Counted from the first letter of the stretch, positions 30,834 to 40,963 are shown. The stretch is 43,621 nt of DNA from Deltaproteobacteria bacterium (GCA_002719955.1 PBFW01000058.1:1-43621), one strand, 5' to 3'. Notes: a model not told the origin generated them from the letters alone. Program-made: numbers and translations.

Positions 30834-32072
30834 TCAGGGCTCCCTCGAAATGCCATAATAGTCGACGTATGCGGCATAGGTGTTCGCCACACTCTCTTCA
30901 TTCAGGCCATATTCGTCGAGCGAGTAGCGATGGGTACCGAATTTTCCCTTCGGTTTGTCTCGCAGGTAAGCGTGAATCCGATCGGAGTGACCGACGGGCC
31001 AGTCGAGGCCGGAACGATCGTAGATCTTTTCGATTGCGGCGACGGGGTCGTCGATCAGGTCCAGGTATTGGCTGTCGACGAATTGATCGTTCGGGAGTTC
31101 GCCAGCCTGGCGTTGCTCCATCACGTGGTTGAGCATGTACGAGAATCCGCCCAGCGCGAGCTGCCCATAGACCACGGGGTCCAGATCGTCACTTCGAAGC
31201 CAATGGAGCATCGCCGTCGTGCTGGCCGCCGAACCGACGAATCTCTGTGGATCTCGGTGGGTATGGACGGCGATCGCATCCGGATATTCTGCGAAGAGGG
31301 CGGTGGCCGTCATGAGATGGGCAGGCGATTTGAGCAGCCATGGCTTTCGCTCGTTTCCGTATTGGAGCGTCTGCAGAAAATTCCGGTGGAGGCGATAGGT
31401 TCGCGGGAGGATCTCCGGCCGAGACATCGCCCATTGATCGTACGAGGGAGTCTCGTAATGCATCGCGAAATAGGGGCCTCCGAATTCGAGTGCCATGAAA
31501 TGGACGCATTCACACGGCAGGTCGCTGCGAAGTTCGTGGAGCGCCGCCAGCTCCGGCTGGATATCCATCCAGAACTCGTGTTCCGCCTCGGCGAGTGCCA
31601 TCGCGGATTCGGGATCGACCGCGACCCCGTGCGGGATTGGATGCTGTGCCTCCCAGGAAATAGGGGCGCGCAGATTTCTGTCGAGCGCGAGCAGTTCGAG
31701 CAAGATCGTCGTTCCGGTTCGTGGCGCGCCGAGGACGAAGATCGGCCTTTCGATTTTTTCCTCGAGGATCGCGGGCTCGTTCGCCCAGGCTTTGCAGAGT
31801 CGTAGACGTGTCTGGAGCAGTCGGATTGTTTCCGCGCGGCAGAGCAGGCGACCGAGCAGGTTCGATTTCGACTCCAGATCGATCGAGCGGATTCGTCGCT
31901 CGTAGGTCTCCAGCCAGTCTTCGTCCCCGACTTCTACGAGCCCCGTCGAAGATCGCGCCGTCGCGAGCATTTCTCCTGGATCGAGGGGCACGATATGTCG
32001 GGGATCGCCGGTCGCCGGTCCGAACTGATTCAGTCGGCGCAACCAACTCGGGCGTTCGTGAAAAATATCCAT
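30834..32072 (-). CDS. Sulfotransferase family protein (second copy)
   Basis: 412 residues. The PAPS-binding loop is IFVLGAPRTGTTILLELLALD (111-131 region), and the 3'-phosphate arm is HTHRDPQRFVGSAAS. The end GTHRYSLDEYGLNEESV matches the tail of the sulfotransferase at 15660-16850, marking the two as paralogues. The start is ATG at 32072 with GAGGAG upstream. It diverges from the amidohydrolase lipoprotein over about 185 bases. The acceptor is unknown. Confidence 0.9.
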   Translation of the reverse strand: MDIFHERPSWLRRLNQFGPATGDPRHIVPLDPGEMLATARSSTGLVEVGDEDWLETYERRIRSIDLESKSNLLGRLLCRAETIRLLQTRLRLCKAWANEPAILEEKIERPIFVLGAPRTGTTILLELLALDRNLRAPISWEAQHPIPHGVAVDPESAMALAEAEHEFWMDIQPELAALHELRSDLPCECVHFMALEFGGPYFAMHYETPSYDQWAMSRPEILPRTYRLHRNFLQTLQYGNERKPWLLKSPAHLMTATALFAEYPDAIAVHTHRDPQRFVGSAASTTAMLHWLRSDDLDPVVYGQLALGGFSYMLNHVMEQRQAGELPNDQFVDSQYLDLIDDPVAAIEKIYDRSGLDWPVGHSDRIHAYLRDKPKGKFGTHRYSLDEYGLNEESVANTYAAYVDYYGISREP

Positions 32073-32258
32073 CCAGCGGGCTCCTCGGAGATGTGGAAAT
32101 TTCGGGTGATTCCCATCATCGAGCGCGCCGCCCGAGATTTCAAGCGGCTTTTGATGCGATGACGCTGTGCGATGCGGTCCCCTCCGATTGGGAAGGCCGC
32201 TATGCTTCGCGCCTTCGGCGATCAGCTGAGGATCCCATCCCTACGAGGGCGCCCGACC

Positions 32259-34007
32259 ATGCCGTTTTTCAGATATGTCGATCTGGTCCACGCGACGCTC
32301 CTGGCGAGCCTGGTCGTGAGTCTTTCCATTCTCGGCTGCATGAGTGGGGTGGACAGTCCGGTTCGATACCCCGCCGACGTCGTGTTTTACGGCGAGCATA
32401 TCTATACGGTCGAGCCTTCGAATGCCGGCGCAGAAGCCGTCGCACTTAGGGGCGCGGACATCGTCGCGGTTGGTCGACGGGGGGACGTGGAAGCGTGGGT
32501 CGGTGAATCGACCCGCGTCGTCGACCTCGGAGAGCGCGCGCTGGTGCCGGGATTCATCGACGCCCACGGGCATCTCGGTATGGTGATGCAGATGCTCGAT
32601 CTGCTGAACGCGTCGTCCCCTCCGGTCGGGCCAATGGAATCGATCGAGGATATCGTTTCGGCTTTTCACGCGCGCATCACTGAAAAGAGGATTCCCGCCG
32701 GCGAATTCGTCATGGGTTATGGCTACGACGATTCGCTGCTGGCCGAGGGGCGGCATCCCAATCGAGACGATCTCGACCGCGCCTCGAGTGACCATCCGAT
32801 CGTGATCCTCCACGTTTCGGGTCATCTCGCGACGGTGAACTCAGCCGCCCTCGCGATCTTAGGATTCGACGAGACGACGGAGAATCCCTATGGCGGTGTG
32901 ATCCGGCGGCGTCCGGGCACCCTCATCCCGAACGGCGTGCTCGAGGAGTCGGCCGCACATATGGGGCTGGCCCAAATGTTCGAAGGCGGTGGCCAGACAG
33001 ATCCAACCGATTTCGCGCGCAGCGTTCGCCGCGCGATCGCCTATCACGCGAGCTACGGCGTGACGACGATTCAGGACGGTGCTTCGAGCCCGGCGATGGT
33101 GCAGGGGCTTCGAGCCGTGGCGACGCGAGAGCCCTTCGCGCTCGATGTCGCAGTCTTTCCCGCTTTTCGCGCGGAGGGGGAGGCCGCTTCACTCGAGGCG
33201 GTCGGATATTCGCGCGACTATCAGAATGGTGTGCGCGTGGCCGGCGTGAAATTTGTGCTTGACGGATCGCCGCAGGGTCGCACGGCCTGGCTGACGCGGC
33301 CCTACGAAGAAGGCCCACCCGGCGTCGCCGCGGATTATGTGGCCTATCCGATGGTGAAGCCCGCATTCTACAAATTGCATGTCAAACGTTTGATCGACGC
33401 TGGCATCCCGGTGATCGCGCATGCGAACGGCGATGCGGCGATCGACTTGATGATCGAGGGTGTCGAGGATGCGCTGGCCGGTGAGGAGAAGGATCATCGC
33501 TCCGTTACGATCCACGCTCAGCTCGCTCGCGAGGATCAGCTCGATGCGATGAAGCGGCTCGGGATCGTCCCTTCGTTCTTTGCGGCGCACCCCTTCTTCT
33601 GGGGCGACTGGCATCGATTGAGCTTCGGGGACGATCGCGCCATGCGGATCAGCCCACTGCGCTCTGCGCGCGATCGCGAGCTTCCCTTCACGATCCACAA
33701 CGACGCGCCGATCGTACCGCCCGATATCCTGCGGCTCATCGAAGTCGCGGTCGGTCGAAAGACACGCAAGGGCGTCATCCTCGGCGAGGACCAGCGGCTC
33801 GGTTTCGAGGAAGCGCTCCACGCCGTCACCCTTGGCGCGGCCTATCAATATTTCGAAGAGGATAGGAAGGGCTCGATCTCCGTCGGGAAGCAGGCGGATC
33901 TGGTGATCCTCGAACGGGATCCGGGAGCGCTTTCCGTCGACGAGATCGGTGAGGTCGAAATCCTGGAGACGATCGCGCGGGGTCGCACGGTCTTTGCGGC
34001 GCCCTAG
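32259..34007 (+). CDS. Amidohydrolase family 3 (YtcJ-like) lipoprotein
   Basis: 582 residues. Residues 1-27 look like a lipoprotein signal, ending LSILGC with Cys27, so the enzyme would sit on the periplasmic face of a membrane. The amidohydrolase fold has the metal motif DAHGHLG (H103, H105), and further conserved blocks FVLDGSPQGRTAWL, VIAHANGDAAID, HAQLA and IHNDAP. Family 3 enzymes hydrolyse amides or esters, but most are uncharacterised. The frame is open from 32172, but the ATG at 32259 gives the signal peptide directly; GAGGG lies about ten bases upstream. Confidence 0.88.
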   Translation: MPFFRYVDLVHATLLASLVVSLSILGCMSGVDSPVRYPADVVFYGEHIYTVEPSNAGAEAVALRGADIVAVGRRGDVEAWVGESTRVVDLGERALVPGFIDAHGHLGMVMQMLDLLNASSPPVGPMESIEDIVSAFHARITEKRIPAGEFVMGYGYDDSLLAEGRHPNRDDLDRASSDHPIVILHVSGHLATVNSAALAILGFDETTENPYGGVIRRRPGTLIPNGVLEESAAHMGLAQMFEGGGQTDPTDFARSVRRAIAYHASYGVTTIQDGASSPAMVQGLRAVATREPFALDVAVFPAFRAEGEAASLEAVGYSRDYQNGVRVAGVKFVLDGSPQGRTAWLTRPYEEGPPGVAADYVAYPMVKPAFYKLHVKRLIDAGIPVIAHANGDAAIDLMIEGVEDALAGEEKDHRSVTIHAQLAREDQLDAMKRLGIVPSFFAAHPFFWGDWHRLSFGDDRAMRISPLRSARDRELPFTIHNDAPIVPPDILRLIEVAVGRKTRKGVILGEDQRLGFEEALHAVTLGAAYQYFEEDRKGSISVGKQADLVILERDPGALSVDEIGEVEILETIARGRTVFAAP

Positions 34008-34231
34008 CTCCAATCGCCAAAGGGGCCCCGCTGCTGAATGACGAGTTCCCGGGATCTCGTTCCCGTCGGTGTGACGAGCCAGAGGCGATTCCTGCTCGCT
34101 GCTACCGCCCATGGCTACCCCCCATCGGGCGCATCGCACGACGAGGAAATCTGCGATGATCTCGCGGGGTCGCTTCAAGAGAATTCCCGGCTGAATACCG
34201 GGGATCGAGCTGATCAGAAAGGGAAACTACA

Positions 34232-35113
34232 ATGAATTTAGAAGGCCGTGGCGTCTGGTTCTACCCCGATGGATTGACGAGCGATGAGACCGTCGAGTTC
34301 GCTCAGCGACTCGAGGAGATGGGCTACACAGCGCTGTGGTTGCCGGACGCCGGGGGGCGAGATCCCTTCGCCCTAGCGGCGCGGCTGCTCGATCACACGG
34401 AGCGACTCGTCCTCGCAACGGGTGTCGCGAATGTCTACGCCCGCGACCCCCTCGCTATGAGGTCCGCGCAGTTGACCCTCGCCGAGCAATCCGGGGGTCG
34501 CTTCATTCTCGGTATCGGTATCTCCCATCGGGTGTTGGTCGAAGATGTGCGCGGTCATGTCTACGGCAAGCCCCTGGCTTCGATGCGGGAATATCTGGCC
34601 GGGATGAAAGCCGCCCAGTATGTGGCTATCCCTCCCGCCGAGGAGCCGCCGACGTTGCTTGCCGCGCTCGGGCCGAAGATGCTCGAAATCGCCCGGGACG
34701 AGGCGGATGGAGCACACCCCTATATGGTGACGCCGGAACATACGCGGCGTGCGCGGGCGATTCTCGGCCCCGACAAGCTTCTCTGTACCGAACAGAAAGT
34801 GGTCCTCGAGCCCGATCGGGCGAAGGCGCTCGAAATCGCCCGGGCGACCGCCGCGATCGCGATGGGTCTCACGCTTCCCAATTACCAGAATAATCTCATT
34901 CGTCTCGGTTTCGATGCGAGGGATTTCGAGGGTGGGGTCAGCGAACGGGTCATCGATGCGATCGTGGCGATGGGTGATGTGGAGGCGCTCGACGCGCGGG
35001 TCGAGGCGCATCACGAGGCCGGTGCGAGCCACGTCTGCATCCATCCGATCCATCCCGACGGGGAGAGCAAGCCCTATTGGCCGGCGCTCGAAGCGCTGGC
35101 TCCGAAGGGCTGA
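34232..35113 (+). CDS. LLM-class F420-dependent oxidoreductase, TIGR03620-like
   Basis: 293 residues of a luciferase-like TIM barrel: RLEEMGYTALWLPDAGGRDPFALAA, LATGVANVYARDPLAM, FILGIGISHRVLVE, and DGAHPYMVTPEHTRRAR. The sequence pattern recalls the TIGR03620 group of predicted coenzyme F420-dependent enzymes; F420 versus FMN use is inferred from that similarity. The ATG at 34232 has AAGGGA upstream. It is convergent with an MFS gene 28 bases away. Substrate unknown. Confidence 0.86.
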   Translation: MNLEGRGVWFYPDGLTSDETVEFAQRLEEMGYTALWLPDAGGRDPFALAARLLDHTERLVLATGVANVYARDPLAMRSAQLTLAEQSGGRFILGIGISHRVLVEDVRGHVYGKPLASMREYLAGMKAAQYVAIPPAEEPPTLLAALGPKMLEIARDEADGAHPYMVTPEHTRRARAILGPDKLLCTEQKVVLEPDRAKALEIARATAAIAMGLTLPNYQNNLIRLGFDARDFEGGVSERVIDAIVAMGDVEALDARVEAHHEAGASHVCIHPIHPDGESKPYWPALEALAPKG

Positions 35114-35141
35114 CGCGGGTCGTTGGGAGATCGCGAAGGGC

Positions 35142-36404
35142 TCATTGGCTCGGTTGCGCGCCGAGCATGTCTCGCGCGTAACGCCGGGAGGCGAGGTAAT
35201 GTGCGAGGCCGCCCAGCAGCTGAACGCACGCGGCCATCATGAGCGCGAAGCGGATCGATTCCTCTCCGTAGGTTCCGGAGAGCGATTCGCTCGCCCATCC
35301 GACGAAGGCGGGGCCACAGCCGAGACCGATCAGGCTCGCGAAGAATTGCAGAACGGAATAGGCCGTCGCGCGCACGGAGGGGTGGACCACGCTCTGGAGT
35401 GCCGCGTTTCCGGTTCCGAGCCACATCGTGCCCAGAAAGGACATGGCCGCGCAGAGGGGTAGGGCGAGCCAGAGCGAATTGATCGACAAGAAGGCGATTG
35501 CCAGCGGGACGGCCAGGATCGATGCGATCGCCGGGACCCGAAGATGCCAGGCGAGGTCGATGCGACCCAAGCGATCCGCGAGCAGGCCCGAGCACAGGAC
35601 ACCGGCGAAGGTCGGGGCGGCCTGCGCAAAGGCCAGGGTCACGCCGGCTTCGCTCGCCTCGAGGCCGTGGAGCCGCATCAGGGCGAGGGGAAGGAAGAAG
35701 AGGAAACCGTAATTCGTGAACTGATTGAAGGTCGCGGAGGCCGTCAGATACCAGAACGCCGGCAGCCCGAGAAATCGCGAAAACCCCTCTCGCAGGGGCA
35801 GCACTTCGACCACGATCTGATCGGCGGCACCCCGTTCGGGTTCGGCGACGCTGCGCCAGAGGACGATCGCCAGAACCAGCCCGGGCAGACCGAAGATCAG
35901 GAACGTCGCCCGCCAGCCGAGGGAATCGACGAGAAGGCCGCCGGCGAGGAGCGCGAGGAACGCGCCCGTTTGCCCGCCGGCAGCGGTGATGGCGAGGGCG
36001 GTCGCGCGGCGAGCGACCGGAAAATAGTCCGAGAGCAGCGATTGGAGCGGGCCGCTTCCGACGGCTTCACCGATGCCCACTCCGATTCGCGCGGCGAAGA
36101 TCTGCAGATAGTTCTGGGCGAGTCCGGTCGCGGCCGTGAGCGCACTCCAGGCGACCAATCCCAGCGAGATCAGGTTGCGCCGATTGGCGCGGTCGGCGAT
36201 AGCCGAAATCGGGATCCCGACGCCGACGTGCATGACGACGAAGGCGAAACCCGTGAGTACGCCGAGTTCGGTATCGCTCAGACCGAATTCGGATTGGATC
36301 GCGCCGGCGGTGATGGCGAGGACCTGCCGGTCCATCACGTTCAGGGCGGTCAGCGCGAAGCAGATTCCCAGGACATAGTTGGGGTTGGATCTCCCCTCGG
36401 TCAT
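35142..36404 (-). CDS. MFS transporter, spinster-like
   Basis: 420 residues with 12 predicted membrane segments. Near the N-terminus, LTALNVMDRQVLAI resembles the spinster-type start (N-x-x-DR), and AIADRANRRNLISLG is the MFS loop 2-3 motif. It is an inner-membrane secondary transporter; the substrate is unknown. The ATG at 36404 has GGAG twelve bases upstream. On the opposite side of a 615-base gap is a second, unrelated MFS gene. Confidence 0.9.
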   Translation of the reverse strand: MTEGRSNPNYVLGICFALTALNVMDRQVLAITAGAIQSEFGLSDTELGVLTGFAFVVMHVGVGIPISAIADRANRRNLISLGLVAWSALTAATGLAQNYLQIFAARIGVGIGEAVGSGPLQSLLSDYFPVARRATALAITAAGGQTGAFLALLAGGLLVDSLGWRATFLIFGLPGLVLAIVLWRSVAEPERGAADQIVVEVLPLREGFSRFLGLPAFWYLTASATFNQFTNYGFLFFLPLALMRLHGLEASEAGVTLAFAQAAPTFAGVLCSGLLADRLGRIDLAWHLRVPAIASILAVPLAIAFLSINSLWLALPLCAAMSFLGTMWLGTGNAALQSVVHPSVRATAYSVLQFFASLIGLGCGPAFVGWASESLSGTYGEESIRFALMMAACVQLLGGLAHYLASRRYARDMLGAQPSQ

Positions 36405-37019
36405 GAAGTGGCAATGCTCCGGGTTACGGGTCGAGGCTGGTTGGGCGAGCGATTTCGCGCTCGAACCAAGACAGCGAGGGAACGCTTCTCCTTCGGCAAG
36501 CGTCGATGGTGGACCTGGAATCTAGCCGGCATTCTTGCGAATGCCGGCCGGTTCCTTCGATCCACCGGGATGACCCGGAGAGGGATTGGCCCTATAGAGC
36601 CCATTGGCTGGGTCCGGGCCAGTGAAGAACACCGAAATTCGCGAGCGGGTGTGACCCGCGACCGGCTCTGGATTGGCCCAGGACCCGCATCGCCCGGTTT
36701 TCGGGCCCTGGACGCCCTCCCGATCGAGAACCTGAGCCCGTTTTCATGAGGAAGGCCGCGGCACACATATCATTCTGCTCGATTCGATTCGGGCACCACG
36801 GAATGACCGAGCGAGTACGAGCGATTCCCGCAGTTGGCGCGCCCATCAGTTCGTGCGGAGGGTGTAGAGTTCCGGAGGCCTGGCGGAAGCCTGCACTTCG
36901 TGGTGTGCATCGGAAATGAGCGCGTTGCGCGGGATCGAGCGGGAAGCGGCCTGGTCGGCGCTGCTCTTCGACGGCCACGAGGGCCCGAACCCTTCTAGGC
37001 GAATTGAGAACGGACCTCC
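36405..37019. other. 615-base gap between divergent MFS genes
   Basis: Several frames are open on the minus strand (36401-36766, 36592-36978), but none resembles a known protein or has a good ribosome site. The one clear structure is a perfect hairpin at 36525-36548. Divergent promoters and possibly an unrecognised small RNA are expected here. Confidence 0.45.
36525..36548. repeat. Perfect inverted repeat (10-bp stem, 4-base loop)
   Basis: GCCGGCATTC (36525-36534) and GAATGCCGGC (36539-36548) are exact complements around TTGC. It lies about 120 bases upstream of the minus-strand MFS gene. No T-run follows on either strand. It could be a regulator-binding palindrome, an attenuator or a terminator of a short transcript. 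Confidence 0.6.
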
Positions 37020-38189
37020 ATGATCGAACGTCGCTTCATACCGCTCTTCGCGACCTCTTTCGTCCTCTCGGCGGGCTATGGCTCGATCTATGCGCTGCTC
37101 GCTGTAATCCGCGAGCGCTTCGGTTTCAGTGCGACCGAGATCGGAATCCTTGCAGGCGCGGGCTTTCTGGCGGGCTTCTCGGCACAGGTGGCTCTATCGC
37201 GTTATGCCGATCGCGGCCATACGCGCACGATGCTCCAATTCGGTCTCGCCTCCGCTGCACTCGGAAATTTTGGATTGGTCGTCGCCGAAGATCTGACGGG
37301 TTTCATCGCGTCACGGGTGCTGCTCGGTCTGGGCGCCGGTGCATTCTCGCCCGCTCTTCGTCGTCTCGTGATCGTTTCCGATCCCGGGCGCGCCGGCGAG
37401 CGTCTCGGCTTCATGGCGTCCTTCGAGATGGCGGGTTTCATCTCAGGGCCCGTCGTCGCGTCGATCCTTCATCTGGCCTTTGGTCTGCGTGCGACGTTCC
37501 TGGCGCTTGCATTGGCGCTGGTCGCGCTCGTCTGGCCCGTCCTGAACGCGCCGATTCAAGAAAACCGGATCACGACGTCGGATTCGAGCCCGATCCGGCT
37601 GCTCTTCGCGATTCGTGAGGTGCGCGGGGTGTTGCTCTGCAGTCTCGCCTTCTACACGACGATCGGAGTCTTCGAAGCGATCTGGGCAGTGCTCCTCGCA
37701 GACCGTGGCGCCGGGCAACTCTTCATCGGTGCCACGCTGAGCGTGTTCAGTATTCCCATGTTGATCTTTCCACCGATCGCGGGACGTCTCGCGGACCGGC
37801 GAGGACCGCTACGCGTGGCGGCGCTGGGAATCGGCATCGCGATCCCCTGCATGCTCGCTTATGGCTGGATGATGAGCCTCGCGGGACTCGCGGTCCTGGT
37901 CGCGGTCCATTCGGTTGCGGACTCGTTTACGATGCCCGCCCTGCAACTCGGCATCGCCCGCTCGAGCCCACCCGAGCACCTGGCCTCGGGGCAGGGAATG
38001 ATCGGTGCGGCGGGGCAGTTGACCGCGGCCGTCACGGCCCTCTCGTCCGGTTGGATCTACGGCGCGTGGGGTGCGGGAACGCTCTTCGGTGGATCGGCGG
38101 CGCTGATGGCGGTGTTGCTGGCGACTGGCCTCGCGCTCGGTGTAGCGCTGATGTTCCCGCCGCCGCATCCTCCGAGCGCGGATACCTAG
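37020..38189 (+). CDS. MFS transporter
   Basis: 389 residues with about 12 membrane segments. The loop 2-3 motif appears as SRYADRGHTRTML and again in the second half as GRLADRRGPLRVA, consistent with the two-repeat MFS fold. RVLLGLGAGAFSPALRRLVI is typical of drug- or metabolite-type MFS members. The substrate is unknown. The start is ATG at 37020 with a weak ribosome site. A hairpin follows the stop. Confidence 0.88.
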   Translation: MIERRFIPLFATSFVLSAGYGSIYALLAVIRERFGFSATEIGILAGAGFLAGFSAQVALSRYADRGHTRTMLQFGLASAALGNFGLVVAEDLTGFIASRVLLGLGAGAFSPALRRLVIVSDPGRAGERLGFMASFEMAGFISGPVVASILHLAFGLRATFLALALALVALVWPVLNAPIQENRITTSDSSPIRLLFAIREVRGVLLCSLAFYTTIGVFEAIWAVLLADRGAGQLFIGATLSVFSIPMLIFPPIAGRLADRRGPLRVAALGIGIAIPCMLAYGWMMSLAGLAVLVAVHSVADSFTMPALQLGIARSSPPEHLASGQGMIGAAGQLTAAVTALSSGWIYGAWGAGTLFGGSAALMAVLLATGLALGVALMFPPPHPPSADT

Positions 38190-38516
38190 TCGGCGACGGG
38201 GTGCCTCCAGGGTCCGGGCGCCGAAGTCGAGCACCCGTCTCCGGGGGGCAATCTTCATGCAAAGACACTCGCGCTGGCAGGCTTTTCCGATGGGCAAGAG
38301 GGGGCGCAGTCGATGGTTCCCACGATCTTTTCCGTGGCCGCCTGCATTCGCGTTGCCGAAATATTCTTCTTGATCGGACGTCGCGATTTGCCGTCCGGGG
38401 CCCACTCACGACCGCAAGCATCGATTCCCCTCTCGGTGGATCGCCCCGGTCATTTGTGAGACGCGCCCGGTTGCGTCATCGTCGATATGCACACGGGTTG
38501 CGCAATGGAGTTCTTC
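38190..38516. other. 327-base gap upstream of the PKD lipoprotein gene
   Basis: It holds a long stem at 38195-38239 just after the MFS stop, then no recognisable gene. A GCAAAG stretch near 38260 recalls part of a c-di-GMP riboswitch but the rest of the fold is absent. Confidence 0.35.
38195..38239. terminator. Hairpin downstream of the MFS gene
   Basis: GACGGGGTGC (38195-38204) pairs with GCACCCGTC (38231-38239), nine pairs and one bulged G, with a 26-base loop. There is no T-run, so terminator function is only suggested by position after the stop codon. Confidence 0.35.
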
Positions 38517-40898
38517 ATGGTCACACAACGACGCCCCTTCGCCGCCCTTTCGGGATCGGCCTCTTTGATTCTCGCGTTGGGCCTCGCTGTGATGATTGGA
38601 TCGGGCTGTCGATCCCAGAACTCGGGCGATACGCCGGGGATGACTGCCTCTACGGTGACCGCGAGCTTCTCGCAGGACGTGACCGGTGGAATGCCGGGGC
38701 TCATCGTCACGTTCACCGACACCTCGGCGGGTGATATCACCGATTACAGCTGGGATTTCGGAAATGGCGATATCAGCAGCGCTCAGAATCCCCAGACCAC
38801 CTACCCGAACGCGGGGATCTACTCGGTTTCGCTGACCGTGGCCGGAACTGGTGGCACCAGTACGCTCGTGATGACGGACCTGATCGAGGTGGCTGGTCTG
38901 CCGACGGCCGGATTCGATTGCCTTCCGGAGATCGGATTCGCCCCGCTCACCGTCGACTGCATGAGCCAGTTCGGCTTCGGTGTGAACGTGAGCTGGGATT
39001 TTGGGGACGGTACGGTTTCATCCGAAGCCAATCCGACACACGTCTTCGATACCCCGGATCTATATGCGGTCCAACAGACGGTTTCGAATGCCAGCGGCGT
39101 CGACGTCGCCATGGCGAATATCGAAGTGCTGCCTCTCTCGATTTCGGCTCTGCCCGGGTCCGGGGCTCTTCCCGGCACGATTCTGTTCTCGGCGGATGTC
39201 GGTGGCGCCGCCGGCTTGCTGGAGACCTGGTTCGTGGATGGATCGATCGCCGGGAGCGGGCGGGACGAGATGATTCCCATGCGCCGCCCCGGGATCCACA
39301 CGGTCGAGTATGTCTTCGCGGGTCAGGCCATCGGGTTGATCGGCACGACCTCGATGGAATTCGTCGTGTCCTACGGTCCGATTTCGGCGGGCTTCTCGCC
39401 GAGTGCGGTCGAGGGGGCGGGGCCGCTCAGCGTGACGATGAACGATGAATCCCTCGGTGATGTCACGCAGTGGGAGTGGGACTTCGGAGACGGAACGAAC
39501 TGTGTCTTTCCCGAACCGGTCGGTGGCGTTCCAACAGGTTCTGTCCTGTGTGACGCGAGCAGTCCGACCCATGTCTACGGCGCGGTGGGAAGATACGACG
39601 TCAACCTCACGGTGACCGGGCGGACGGTGGAGGGCGGCGCTGCAAATTCGGTGGACACGCTTCTTCTCACGGATGCCGTGACCGTCACCATCCTCGATCC
39701 GAGTTTCGAGAACCAGGTCACCGGCGGCGAGATTGCAGCGGGATGGACCGCCCTGCGACCCGCTGGGGCCCTACAGGCCGCGCAGCATATTGCGCTCTCC
39801 GATCTCGGCGTGGTCGACGGGGACGCCGGCATGCCGACGGAGGGCAACAAGTGGGCGGCCCTCGATGGGTTGGGAACGGATGGCTCGACGCCCGCGCCCC
39901 TGGTCGAGAATGGAATCGAGCAGGCCTTCCTGCGACCTGCGACCGATACGGTTCTCGAGTTCGATTTCGCTCTGCTCTTCAGCGAACCGCCGGTGCTCGG
40001 TTTGATGGACGCGCTCACGGCGACGGTGAGTGACGGGACGACCACCGTCGAAATGCCCAGTGCGGTGGCCGATATCCTGTCCGCCTACGCGGGGCCGTCG
40101 TCGCGCTACCCAACGCTCGATGGAAGCCTGACGCGTGTGACACCGGTTCATTCGGCAAGCCTCGATCTGGCGACGGCCTTTCCCGGGGCGCCCGCCGACA
40201 CGCTGTACACATTGACGATTCGACTCACGAATGCCACCAACGGCTTCAGAAGCCCTCGTGCCTATATCGACAATATCCGGTTCAGCCCCCCGGCAGCGGC
40301 CTTCGCGGCGAATTTCTCGATCTCGCCGATACCGGTGGTCGCGGGAGAGCCCACGCAGTTTACGAGCGGCATCTGCCCGGCGGTGTGGGATCGTGCCGCG
40401 GCCCTGCCGATGACCTATCGCTGGGATTTCGATTTTCAGGTTTCGGCGATCCCACCCGAGGCGACCGGTTCGAATGAACAGTGTCCGATCTATACCTTCC
40501 CCGTTGCGGGTCCCTACGACGTCACTTTGCTCGCACGAGATTCGGACAAGGAGTCTCTCGCTTCGCTCTTGATCGTGGTCATCGAGAGTCCCGAAGCGAG
40601 CTTCGCCGCGCATTTCCCCGACCCGGACATCTTCTCGGTCGAGGTTCCAGTCACCCTCAGCTTCCGCGACCCGCTCGTCGAGGAGGACCGGACGATCAAG
40701 CTCGAAAATACCTCGGTGTCGGATCCGAGCGACGCGATCACCGATTGGAGCTGGGATTTCGGAGGATTCGGGACGTCGAATCTGGAGACCCCGGCGGACA
40801 TCGTCATCCCATTCCCCGGTCCCCTGCTGATTCGCCTCACGGTCACCACGGTTTCGGGATTGACCGATACAGGGACACTCAATATCATCGTGGATTGA
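38517..40898 (+). CDS. PKD-domain surface lipoprotein
   Basis: 793 residues. A lipoprotein signal (LILALGLAVMIGSGC) gives Cys31 as the lipidation site. PKD domains are marked by WDFGNG (about residue 80), WDFGDG (about 167) and WDFGDG (about 330), with degenerate copies near WDFDF and WDFGGFG toward the end. PKD folds are extracellular adhesion or carbohydrate-associated modules. A middle section (about 398-600) starting FENQVTGGEIAAGW resembles a beta-sandwich sugar-binding domain. The ATG at 38517 has GGAG six bases upstream and is preferred over the one at 38487. An outer-membrane protein gene follows. The ligand is unknown. Confidence 0.85.
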   Translation: MVTQRRPFAALSGSASLILALGLAVMIGSGCRSQNSGDTPGMTASTVTASFSQDVTGGMPGLIVTFTDTSAGDITDYSWDFGNGDISSAQNPQTTYPNAGIYSVSLTVAGTGGTSTLVMTDLIEVAGLPTAGFDCLPEIGFAPLTVDCMSQFGFGVNVSWDFGDGTVSSEANPTHVFDTPDLYAVQQTVSNASGVDVAMANIEVLPLSISALPGSGALPGTILFSADVGGAAGLLETWFVDGSIAGSGRDEMIPMRRPGIHTVEYVFAGQAIGLIGTTSMEFVVSYGPISAGFSPSAVEGAGPLSVTMNDESLGDVTQWEWDFGDGTNCVFPEPVGGVPTGSVLCDASSPTHVYGAVGRYDVNLTVTGRTVEGGAANSVDTLLLTDAVTVTILDPSFENQVTGGEIAAGWTALRPAGALQAAQHIALSDLGVVDGDAGMPTEGNKWAALDGLGTDGSTPAPLVENGIEQAFLRPATDTVLEFDFALLFSEPPVLGLMDALTATVSDGTTTVEMPSAVADILSAYAGPSSRYPTLDGSLTRVTPVHSASLDLATAFPGAPADTLYTLTIRLTNATNGFRSPRAYIDNIRFSPPAAAFAANFSISPIPVVAGEPTQFTSGICPAVWDRAAALPMTYRWDFDFQVSAIPPEATGSNEQCPIYTFPVAGPYDVTLLARDSDKESLASLLIVVIESPEASFAAHFPDPDIFSVEVPVTLSFRDPLVEEDRTIKLENTSVSDPSDAITDWSWDFGGFGTSNLETPADIVIPFPGPLLIRLTVTTVSGLTDTGTLNIIVD

Positions 40899-40963
40899 GC
40901 TACTGCCTCTACGATCGCGAAAGCGGGCTTCATTTTGTCAGCTGGACGGACGAAGAAGAAGCC

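Noticed and set aside
29937..31805. Long plus-strand open frame of about 620 codons
   Set aside because: It lies antisense to the SDR and sulfotransferase genes, lacks any family motif, and reflects high GC at third codon positions.
36592..36978. 128-codon minus-strand frame in the MFS gap
   Set aside because: Low-complexity composition, no ribosome site and no similarity recognised.
38240..38330. Possible c-di-GMP type I riboswitch because of a GCAAAG stretch
   Set aside because: The tetraloop-bearing first stem and the conserved second stem pairing cannot be formed.
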